A stretch of DNA of 5,396 bases from assembly GCA_030688105.1 (NCBI GenBank), contig JAUYIV010000419.1:1-5396 (forward strand), read 5' to 3'. Made by a program: the position numbers and the translations under genes. Of this stretch, positions 1 to 5,396 are shown piece by piece. The DNA comes from Actinomycetota bacterium. GTDB lineage: Bacteria > Actinomycetota > Acidimicrobiia > Spongiisociales > UBA11373. How positions within the stretch are numbered: the first letter of the stretch is position 1; every line of letters starts with the position of its first letter. Below the pieces are notes generated by a model that ran no database searches, was not told the origin of the DNA, and saw nothing but the letters and a program-made list of their open reading frames with translations.

Positions 1-1171
1 GGGGGAGAGGGAAGCGCAGCCCTTCGCCGGTATCTGGCAGTCGGTCGGATATGGGTGGTTTCTCGATGTCCACGGCGGGGAGGTCGACGTATACGAGCAC
101 ACCGCAATCCATTGCCAGGAGGTCGCCTCGGGGACGGCGCGCGGGATCTCGGACGTGATATCGGTCGAGGAGGGCAACCTGGTGCTGCGAGACGCCGGGA
201 GGGTGGTTCGCTTCCTGCCGATCGAGTCCCTTCCTCCGCGGTGCTCCGATCCTGTCGACCACACCGACGCCGCCGCGGCGTTCGAGGTTGCGGCAGCCAC
301 CGTGCGGGAGCAGTACCTGCCGAGCCCGGGCGGGGCCTGGGAGGCGGAGCGGTCGGAGATCGCTGCCGGCCTCGCGTCCGACGCTGGGCCCGAGCAGCTC
401 TACCAAGCGTTGGTCGACCTGCTTGGCCCACTCAGGGATCCCGAGGTCCGCCTGGCGATCGAGGCAGAGGCCCTCCCCGATTCCTGGTCCGTCGACTCGG
501 GAAGCGTCGGCGAGGCTCTGACCACGCATCCCGACGTCCAACAGCTCAGCGGAGGCCTTTTCACGAGGGACGTCGGCGACAACCTGGCGTATCTCGGGGC
601 GGTCCGCCTGGCGGCACGCGGCGACGGCGAGCAGCGGGCAATGGCGGCCGCTCTCGACTCGGTGCTCGCCGGGGCCGAGGGGCTCGTCATCGACCTGCGC
701 GGGGCATCGGGCGGACTCGAGGAGGCGTATCTGCTCGTCGCCACCCGGTTCGTCACGACCGAGCAGGTCGTCGCCATACTGCTCGCCCGGGACGGCGAGG
801 CCGTTGTTCCCAGCGGCGAGCTGTCGGTCAGACCGCTGGCGACCGGCGGATTTGGCGGCCCGGTCGTCGTGCTCGTCGGTCCCTCCACTTCGGGAGCGGG
901 TGAGCTGCTCGCCCTGGTGCTGGCGGAGCTTCCTCGGGTGACCCTGGTGGGCGAGCCGACCGCGGGATCTCCGCGCGATCCGCTCGTCAGGTCGCTCCCC
1001 AACGGGTGGTCGATCGGCGTGCCGAATCTCGAGGTGATCGGGCCCGACGGGTCACATCGGGTGGGAATGCCCCTCCAGCCCGACATCGATGTGCTGTCGA
1101 CCCTCGACGATCTCAGAGCCGGCCTCGACCCCGGCCTGGAGGCAGCCCTCGAGGTCCTTCGAAACGATTGA
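1..1171 (+). CDS. S41-family peptidase homologue, 5' partial, probably catalytically degenerate
   Basis: The reading frame is open from base 2 to the TGA at 1169-1171, giving 389 visible residues; the true start and any signal peptide lie left of the window. A GTG at 155 is an in-frame candidate, but the frame upstream of it encodes a convincing N-terminal beta module (FAGIWQSVGYGW, visible residues 8-19), as in S41 proteins with a domain before the protease core. The core is recognised by GLVIDLRGASGG (about 227-238), the strand VVVLVGPSTSGAGE (about 288-301), VGEPTAG (about 316-322) and the C-terminal PDIDV motif. S41 enzymes are secreted or periplasmic serine proteases. Here the usual D-G-H-V segment reads DPEV (Glu148 for His), the usual T-x-S-A-x-E reads TSGAGE (Gly298 for Ser), and the usual Y-E-G-x-G segment near the end has no matching Glu. 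By alignment from memory the triad is missing, so this may be a non-proteolytic binding protein. Family call fairly firm; loss of activity is inference. Confidence 0.75.
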   Translation, partial: GEREAQPFAGIWQSVGYGWFLDVHGGEVDVYEHTAIHCQEVASGTARGISDVISVEEGNLVLRDAGRVVRFLPIESLPPRCSDPVDHTDAAAAFEVAAATVREQYLPSPGGAWEAERSEIAAGLASDAGPEQLYQALVDLLGPLRDPEVRLAIEAEALPDSWSVDSGSVGEALTTHPDVQQLSGGLFTRDVGDNLAYLGAVRLAARGDGEQRAMAAALDSVLAGAEGLVIDLRGASGGLEEAYLLVATRFVTTEQVVAILLARDGEAVVPSGELSVRPLATGGFGGPVVVLVGPSTSGAGELLALVLAELPRVTLVGEPTAGSPRDPLVRSLPNGWSIGVPNLEVIGPDGSHRVGMPLQPDIDVLSTLDDLRAGLDPGLEAALEVLRND

Positions 1172-1203
1172 CTGCTCCGCTGGATGCCTGGTGGCTCGGA
1201 AAG

Positions 1204-2769
1204 TCACCAGCTCCTATCGCCGATCGCGTAGATGAACCCTTCCAGGGTGCCGACGATGATGATGCCCTCGGGAGTGATCGCAGGCGATGAGAGAATGGCG
1301 AAACCCGACTCGGACTGCTCGCAGAACTCCTCACCGAACCCCGGCGGGAAGTTGCCCGCGGGCTGGGCGCGATAGTTCCCCAGGTAGATCTCCCAGACCA
1401 CCGATTTGTCGGCGAGGCTGATCGCATAGAGGCCGCCGTCCTCGCGGGCAAGTATGACCTGGCCGCCGGTGATCGCCGGTGACGGCCAATGCGGCAAGCA
1501 GTAGGAACCGGCCGCAACACTCCACCGAGTCTGACCCGTCTGGAGGTCGAGGGCGACCAGAGAGTCAGAGTAGGCCTCGCCTAAGACGACGACATCGCCT
1601 GCCACGGCGACCGATGACCGGATGTTGGCCCAGTTCCCCGTCTTGAGGCCGGCGACGTCGACTGCCTGCCACGCGATCTCGCCGGTCAGCCGATCCAACG
1701 CCACCACCGCCGGCTCGGCGGAGACATTTTCGCGCACCAGCGTGACGATCACGAGGTCGCCCGCAACCGTGGGCGTCGCAAAAACGCGCGTCCCCTCGAG
1801 ACCCTCGCCTCGACCACTGACCTCGGTTCGCCACAGCACCTTGCCGGACATGTCGAGGGCGAGCACCTCGTGCCCCTCGCCGGCAACGTAGATCGACTCG
1901 CCATCGGAGGCCGCGCCCCCGCGCACCGCACCGGTCACCTCTTGCTGCCAGAGCTTGGTCCCGTCGTCGATGTCGAAGGCGGTGACCCGGCCGGAGTCGT
2001 CACCGATCACGACCATTCCGTTGATGGTCAGGGGGTTGCTGTAGGTCGGGATCTCTCTCCCGAAGTCCACCACCCACATCGGGCTGCCGTCGTGGGCAGA
2101 GAGTGCCCAGATCCTGCCCTCGTCGCCGGTGGCGACCACGACGCCGTCGAGGTATCCGATCCCGTTGACGTCCTTCTCGGCCTGGTAGTACCAGATCTCC
2201 CTCCCGGTCCGGAGGTCGAGGGCGTAGATCGCGTCGCGTCGATCATCGACGAACTGAGCCACTCCGGCACTGGAGACGAACACCGAGTTGCCCACCACGA
2301 TCGGGTTGTTCAACCATCCCTGGATCCCCACCTCCGCCTGCCAGAGGATGCGGGGATCGCTGATGACCGCGGTGGAGGCGCACCCGGTCCGTGCGGGCCC
2401 GCCCTGGAACGTGGACCACTCCACTGCGGTCTCGACGCACTCGAAGGAGGTCTCGCCGATGAGGCCGTCTCCGCCCTCGACGCCGGCTGGCAGAATCAGG
2501 GTGGGGATGGTGGCGTCGTCCAACGTGATGATCTCGCCCACGTCCTGGTCGGCATCACGCCAGGCGAACCACCAGATCGAGACCGCGATCACGGCGACGC
2601 CCAGCGCGGGCAGGAGTATTCGAGCCGGGCCGGGGCGGCGTTCGAACCCGGCGATGTCTCCGCGGCGGCCGCGCGCTTCACTGTAGAAGCTGACGTATCC
2701 GTGCCGTCGGGCCTTGTCACTGTCCTGGGGAGTGAGTCGGAGAGTAGGCCTCGTCTGGCGCTGAGCCAC
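1204..2769 (-). CDS. membrane-anchored PQQ-like beta-propeller repeat protein
   Basis: A 521-residue protein with a GTG start at 2769, the first in-frame start after a TAA stop upstream. It has an Arg-rich cytoplasmic N-tail of about 50 residues, one hydrophobic segment (about 51-70, ILLPALGVAVIAVSIWWFAW) and a large domain predicted outside the membrane. There is no lipobox. The domain opens with the WSTFQGGPARTG motif (118-129) common at the start of PQQ-like propellers, followed by about eight blade motifs of the form A-x-D-x-x-x-G-x-x-x-W near residues 183-193, 222-232, 264-274, 304-313, 357-367, 407-416, 449-459 and 514-521. This is a YVTN/BamB/PQQ-type eight-bladed propeller, probably a binding or scaffold domain. 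Nothing identifies a quinoprotein dehydrogenase. The four cysteines (111, 130, 424, 483) all lie outside the membrane and could form two disulfides. It converges on the S41 gene and diverges from polX. I see no good Shine-Dalgarno sequence. Ligand and role unknown. Confidence 0.88.
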   Translation of the reverse strand: MAQRQTRPTLRLTPQDSDKARRHGYVSFYSEARGRRGDIAGFERRPGPARILLPALGVAVIAVSIWWFAWRDADQDVGEIITLDDATIPTLILPAGVEGGDGLIGETSFECVETAVEWSTFQGGPARTGCASTAVISDPRILWQAEVGIQGWLNNPIVVGNSVFVSSAGVAQFVDDRRDAIYALDLRTGREIWYYQAEKDVNGIGYLDGVVVATGDEGRIWALSAHDGSPMWVVDFGREIPTYSNPLTINGMVVIGDDSGRVTAFDIDDGTKLWQQEVTGAVRGGAASDGESIYVAGEGHEVLALDMSGKVLWRTEVSGRGEGLEGTRVFATPTVAGDLVIVTLVRENVSAEPAVVALDRLTGEIAWQAVDVAGLKTGNWANIRSSVAVAGDVVVLGEAYSDSLVALDLQTGQTRWSVAAGSYCLPHWPSPAITGGQVILAREDGGLYAISLADKSVVWEIYLGNYRAQPAGNFPPGFGEEFCEQSESGFAILSSPAITPEGIIIVGTLEGFIYAIGDRSW

Positions 2770-2935
2770 ACGGCAGACGGCAGGTCTCGGACCCTGGGTG
2801 CAGTACTGGCGCCGTCTTCTCCCTTAGAGCCGCGTCGGCGCGCCGGCTGTCTGCGCGACCCCCTCCGTCTCGGACTTCGGCCGATCCACCTCCCCCGGCG
2901 GCGCGGGGGAGGACCCCGACACATAAGCTCGCCCG
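2770..2935. other. divergent intergenic region between propeller gene and polX
   Basis: This 166-bp stretch separates the starts of the minus-strand propeller gene and plus-strand polX, so it must hold both promoters unless either gene is transcribed from elsewhere. It contains the inverted repeat at 2889-2912 and the polX -10 candidate at 2924-2929. I see no convincing -10/-35 pair for the minus-strand gene. A purine run reading GGGAGAAGA on the minus strand (about 2815-2823) is more than 40 bases from its GTG, too far to serve as its ribosome binding site. No small coding gene is evident. Confidence 0.6.
2889..2912. promoter_or_regulatory. perfect inverted repeat upstream of the polX -10 box
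   Basis: CCTCCCCC (2889-2896) and GGGGGAGG (2905-2912) form a perfect 8-bp stem around the 8-base spacer GGCGGCGC. The repeat sits in the divergent region between the propeller gene and polX and overlaps where a polX -35 element would lie (about 2901-2906). It could be an operator for a dimeric regulator or a hairpin in the leader of the minus-strand gene. It could also be chance in GC-rich DNA. No T-tract follows on either strand, so an intrinsic terminator is unlikely. Confidence 0.35.
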
Positions 2936-2936
2936 G
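2924..2936 (+). promoter_or_regulatory. candidate -10 box for leaderless polX mRNA
   Basis: TAAGCT at 2924-2929 fits the TANNNT -10 consensus of high-GC actinobacteria. It ends six bases before the GTG start of polX at 2936, so transcription starting about seven bases after the box would begin on the start codon itself. The nearest purine-rich run (GGGGGAGG, 2905-2912) is too far from the GTG to act as a ribosome binding site, which supports leaderless translation. No recognisable -35 element is present. Confidence 0.5.
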
Positions 2937-4684
2937 TGACTTCCAACTCGGAGATCGCCCACCATCTCTACGAACTGGCGCGGCTCGCCACACTCGCCGA
3001 GGGGAGCAGCAATGCGTTTCGGGTGCGCGCCTACGAGACGGCGGCGAGGAGCGTCGATGGAGCCTCCGAGCCCGTCTCCGAGATGACCGAGGCGGAGCTC
3101 ACCGCTCTACGCGGCGTGGGCAAGAGCACGGCGTCCAAGATCCGCGAGCTGGTCGAGACCGGGTCGATCGCTCGACTCGAGGAGTTGCGCGCCCAGTTCC
3201 CGCCGGGGTTCGTCTCCCTGACCCGGGTCCCGGGCGTTGGGCCCAAGACGGCCGTGAGGCTCCGCGACGAGCTGGGCATCAAGGACGTCGACGACCTGCG
3301 TGCCGCCATCGAGCGCCACGACCTGCGCGACCTGCCCGGTATGGGGGAGAAGACCGAGGACAACATACGAGCCGCCATCGAGCTCCTCGGCGTCGGAGGC
3401 AAGGAGAACCGGACGCCGATCATCGAGGCGATCAGGGTGGCGCGCGATGTGTGCGAGGCGATCGAGCGGGTTCCCGGCGTGGAATCCGCCGAGCCCATGG
3501 GGAGCCTGCGCCGGTTTCGGGACACCATCGGTGACATCGACATCATCGCCGTCAGCACCGGCGATCCCGAGGCGGTGATGCGGCGGTTCGTCGAGCTCCC
3601 GATAGTGCGCGACATCGTCGGGTACGGCGCCCGAAAGTCGGCGATCGTGGGCGCCATGGGCATCCAGATCGACCTGCGGGTGGTCGAGCCGGTCCAGTTC
3701 GGGTCGGCTGCCGTGTACTTCACGGGCTCGAAGGCGCACAACATCCGCCTGCGGCAGATGGCGCTTGATCGGGGCTGGACGCTGAATGAGTACGCCCTGT
3801 CCGAGATCGGGACGGGCCGGGTGGTGGCTTCGCAGACAGAAGCCGATGTGTATGCGGCACTCGGCCTGCCCTGGATCCCGCCAGAGATCCGCGAGGACGA
3901 CGGCGAGATCGAGGCGGCATTGGCGGGAGAGCTTCCGATTTTCGCTTCGGAGAGGGACCTGAAGGGGGATCTCCACGTCCACACCGACCTGAGCGGCGAC
4001 GGGCACGTCCCTCTCGGCGAGATGATCGAGGCGCTGGCCGCGCGCGGGTATCGATACGCTGCGATCACCGATCACGGCGAGAACCTGACCATCAACGGGG
4101 CCCCCCGAGAGCAGCTGATGTCGCAGCGCAAGGCGATCGCCCGGCTGAGGCCCCGGTTCCCGGATCTCACGATTCTGCACGGCTGCGAATTGAACATCGG
4201 CCGGGACGGCTCGATCGACTACGACGCCGAATTCCTCGCCGGATTCGATTTCGGGGTCGCCAGCGTCCACAGCCACTTCGGACTGAGCATCGACGAGCAG
4301 ACCGCGCGCGTCATCTCGGCGATGCGGAATCCCGCGGTGAACGTGATCGGTCACCTCACTGGGCGACGCATCGGAAAACGGCCCGGAATCGACTTGAACC
4401 TCGATGCCGTTCTCGAGGTCGCCGCCGATACCGGGTGCGCCATCGAGATCAACTGCCACCTCGACCGCCTCGACGCCCCGTCCGAGGTGCTGCGCCGGGC
4501 GATGGAGCACGGGGGCGTCGTCTTCGCGATCAGCACCGACTCGCACCGGGTGAGCGAGTTGGCGAACACCGCCAACGGCATCCGGCTGGCGAGGAGGGGA
4601 TGGATCGACCGCAGCCGGGTGGTGAACACGTGGCCGCGGAAGCGGTTCTTGAACTGGGTGGCGAAGAAGAGGTCGGCCGCCTGA
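2936..4684 (+). CDS. polX: DNA polymerase/3'-5' exonuclease PolX (family X polymerase with PHP domain)
   Basis: A complete 582-residue protein, close to the usual length of about 570-580 for bacterial PolX. These enzymes fill short gaps during base-excision and end-joining repair in the cytoplasm, and the PHP domain trims 3' ends using bound metals. Domains in order: an 8-kDa/fingers region with helix-hairpin-helix motifs LRGVGKSTASKI (58-69), VPGVGPKTAVRL (98-109) and LPGMGEKTEDNI (133-144); a nucleotidyltransferase palm with GS (189-190), the Asp pair GDIDI (Asp200, Asp202) and Asp246 in IQIDLRV; the nucleotide-binding YFTGSKAHN (261-269) and LNEYAL (283-288). The PHP domain keeps His347 and His349 (DLHVHT), Asp355, His380 (TDH), Glu418 (GCELN), His445 (SVHSH), Asp535 and His537 (TDSH). 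Both activities should therefore be intact. GTG at 2936 is the start: the following residues match the family N-terminus (EIAHHLYELARL) and a -10 box lies just upstream. The family assignment is very secure. Confidence 0.97.
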   Translation: MTSNSEIAHHLYELARLATLAEGSSNAFRVRAYETAARSVDGASEPVSEMTEAELTALRGVGKSTASKIRELVETGSIARLEELRAQFPPGFVSLTRVPGVGPKTAVRLRDELGIKDVDDLRAAIERHDLRDLPGMGEKTEDNIRAAIELLGVGGKENRTPIIEAIRVARDVCEAIERVPGVESAEPMGSLRRFRDTIGDIDIIAVSTGDPEAVMRRFVELPIVRDIVGYGARKSAIVGAMGIQIDLRVVEPVQFGSAAVYFTGSKAHNIRLRQMALDRGWTLNEYALSEIGTGRVVASQTEADVYAALGLPWIPPEIREDDGEIEAALAGELPIFASERDLKGDLHVHTDLSGDGHVPLGEMIEALAARGYRYAAITDHGENLTINGAPREQLMSQRKAIARLRPRFPDLTILHGCELNIGRDGSIDYDAEFLAGFDFGVASVHSHFGLSIDEQTARVISAMRNPAVNVIGHLTGRRIGKRPGIDLNLDAVLEVAADTGCAIEINCHLDRLDAPSEVLRRAMEHGGVVFAISTDSHRVSELANTANGIRLARRGWIDRSRVVNTWPRKRFLNWVAKKRSAA

Positions 4685-4692
4685 CGGCGGCC
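4675..4692 (+). terminator. GC hairpin over the polX stop codon, possible terminator
   Basis: GGCCGCC (4675-4681) and GGCGGCC (4686-4692) form a perfect all-G/C 7-bp stem with the 4-base loop TGAC, which includes the polX TGA stop (4682-4684). A compact stem at the end of a gene suggests a transcript 3'-end structure. No U-tract follows (next bases TCCCGCG), so it is not a classical Rho-independent terminator. U-less hairpin terminators have been proposed in high-GC bacteria, but their efficiency is debated. Confidence 0.4.
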
Positions 4693-4696
4693 TCCC

Positions 4697-4744
4697 GCGA
4701 TTGGCGATCAGCGACCAGGGGTCGATTCGCCAATCGCCAATCGC
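4697..4744. repeat. intergenic palindrome with tandem 7-bp unit, REP-like candidate
   Basis: GCGATTGGCGA (4697-4707) has two perfect overlapping reverse complements, TCGCCAATCGC at 4727-4737 and at 4734-4744, because the 7-bp unit TCGCCAA is repeated in tandem (4727-4733, 4734-4740). Inside, CGACC (4712-4716) pairs with GGTCG (4720-4724) around an AGG loop. Together these form a long imperfect hairpin, with an 11-bp outer stem, a small asymmetric internal loop and a 5-bp inner stem. This organisation resembles dispersed REP-type intergenic palindromes, but one copy cannot show that. It could also serve as a 3'-end stabiliser for polX mRNA or as a protein-binding site. Confidence 0.55.
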
Positions 4745-4776
4745 AAGGCATTTCCGAAGAGGCCGCGAGGGTCCCC

Positions 4777-4792
4777 TACGCTATGTGTCACC
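4777..4792 (+). promoter_or_regulatory. candidate -10 box for the NYN gene
   Basis: TACGCT at 4777-4782 fits TANNNT and ends ten bases before the ATG at 4793. A transcript from here would have a leader of only about 0-4 bases. No Shine-Dalgarno-like sequence lies in the 15 bases before the ATG, which fits leaderless or nearly leaderless translation and transcription separate from polX. No clear -35 element is visible. Confidence 0.4.
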
Positions 4793-5396
4793 ATGGATCC
4801 CTCCGAAGAACGCATCGCCCTCTTCATGGACTTCGAGAACCTCGCCATAGGGGCGCGTGAAGACCTCAACGGGCATGTCTTCAACCTCAAGCCGATCGCC
4901 GATGCCCTCGCAGAGCGCGGCCGTGTCGTCGTCCGCCGTGCGTACGCCGACTGGAACCTCTTCGAGGAGTTCCGGCGGATGCTGGTTGAGCACCACGTGG
5001 AGATGATCGAGATCCCGCAGCGCCTGGGCTCGGTGAGGAAGAATGCCGCCGACATCAAGATGGCCGTGGACGCCATCGAGCTGTCGTTCGAGCGTGACTA
5101 CATCACCACCTTTGTGATCGCCACAGGCGACAGCGACTTCACCCCGTTGGTGCACAAGCTCCGGGAGCTGAATCGCAAGGTGGTAGGCATCGGCCTGCGT
5201 GCCTCGACCTCCGCCTTGCTCCCCCCGGCATGTGACGAGTTCCTGTTCTATGAGGCCCTGGAGGGGGTCGAGGCTCCGCGACGGGCCCCTGCCAAACGAG
5301 CCAAGGGCGCCGAGGCGCCAGCACGGCCCCCGCCCGAGCAGGTAGAGGCTGGGCAGGATCTCGAGCGCCTCATCACGCAGACCCTCGCCGGCCTGC
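4793..5396 (+). CDS. NYN-domain (LabA/DUF88-like) putative ribonuclease, 3' partial
   Basis: ATG at 4793 opens a frame that stays open to the window edge (201 full codons). Residues 7-155 form an NYN domain, a PIN-like nuclease fold: the first strand ALFMDFENL carries Asp13 and Asn16, KNAADIKMAVDAIE (83-96) carries Asp87 and Asp93, and the strand FVIATGDSDFTPLV (107-120) carries Asp113 and Asp115. These are the acidic residues expected to bind metal for RNA cleavage, and all are present. After the domain comes a Pro/Ala/Arg/Lys-rich linker (about 160-188) and then the start of a possibly helical segment (QDLERLITQTLAGL, from 188). Relatives often carry a C-terminal OST-HTH/LOTUS RNA-binding domain after such a linker, but here it would lie outside the window. 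No Shine-Dalgarno sequence precedes the ATG. The RNA target is unknown, and a role in RNA processing or decay is inferred from the family. Confidence 0.92.
   Translation, partial: MDPSEERIALFMDFENLAIGAREDLNGHVFNLKPIADALAERGRVVVRRAYADWNLFEEFRRMLVEHHVEMIEIPQRLGSVRKNAADIKMAVDAIELSFERDYITTFVIATGDSDFTPLVHKLRELNRKVVGIGLRASTSALLPPACDEFLFYEALEGVEAPRRAPAKRAKGAEAPARPPPEQVEAGQDLERLITQTLAGL

Noticed and set aside
155..157. GTG at 155 as the start of the S41 gene
   Set aside because: The same frame is open to the window edge and the codons before 155 encode a typical N-terminal module of this protein type, so the real start is upstream.
1188..1210. CTGGTG/CACCAG pairing as a convergent terminator between the S41 and propeller genes
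   Set aside because: Only a 6-bp stem with an 11-base loop and no T-tract on either strand; expected by chance.
1204..2769. Assignment of the propeller gene as BamB or a PQQ-dependent dehydrogenase
   Set aside because: There is no lipobox or outer-membrane context for BamB, and no dehydrogenase signature; only the repeat fold is supported.
2836..2845. 10-bp palindrome CGGCGCGCCG in the divergent region
   Set aside because: A gapless palindrome of only G and C is common in DNA of this composition, and it is not placed relative to any promoter element.
1870..3534. Long plus-strand open frame (554 codons) crossing the propeller gene, the intergenic region and the 5' third of polX
   Set aside because: It is antisense to one well-supported gene and out of frame with another, its product is low-complexity and rich in Arg, Gly, Pro and Asp, and it has no recognisable domain. 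GC-rich DNA commonly gives such shadow frames.
3107..4546. Minus-strand open frame of 479 codons within polX
   Set aside because: It is the reverse-strand shadow of polX, with no recognisable motif in its Asp/His/Arg/Val-rich product.
2936..5396. polX and the NYN gene as a two-gene defence or repair operon
   Set aside because: They share a strand, but 108 bp of palindromic DNA and a separate candidate promoter lie between them, and PolX is a common housekeeping repair enzyme. Nothing in the sequence shows a functional link.

Overview
The window looks like ordinary chromosome from a GC-rich bacterium. The strong G/C bias at third codon positions, GTG starts on two of the four genes, and starts with no Shine-Dalgarno sequence but a TANNNT box just upstream all suggest a high-GC actinobacterial-type genome, possibly an uncultured lineage. 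This placement is inference; there is no rRNA or other phylogenetic marker.

Layout: (1) 1-1171, plus strand: 3' part of an S41 (C-terminal processing/tricorn-like) peptidase-family gene whose start lies left of the window. The fold motifs are recognisable, but the positions expected to hold the catalytic His, Ser and Glu appear substituted. (2) 1172-1203: short convergent gap. (3) 1204-2769, minus strand: membrane-anchored extracytoplasmic PQQ-like beta-propeller protein. (4) 2770-2935: divergent intergenic region with a perfect GC-rich hairpin and a -10 box placed for a leaderless mRNA. (5) 2936-4684, plus strand: complete PolX, a family X DNA polymerase with a C-terminal PHP exonuclease domain and all expected catalytic and metal residues. 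(6) 4685-4792: intergenic region rich in inverted repeats, including a hairpin over the polX stop codon and a larger palindrome with a tandem 7-bp unit. (7) 4793-5396, plus strand: NYN-domain (LabA/DUF88-like) putative ribonuclease, running off the right edge.

The genes do not form an obvious pathway. PolX is a DNA repair enzyme and the NYN protein is probably an RNA-processing nuclease. They share a direction but are separated by structured DNA and each has its own candidate promoter. The S41 and propeller proteins are probably cell-envelope proteins and converge on each other. I see no mobile element, CRISPR array, tRNA or rRNA. I find no clear new multi-gene system. The points most worth following are the apparent S41 pseudoenzyme and the palindromic region between polX and the NYN gene.
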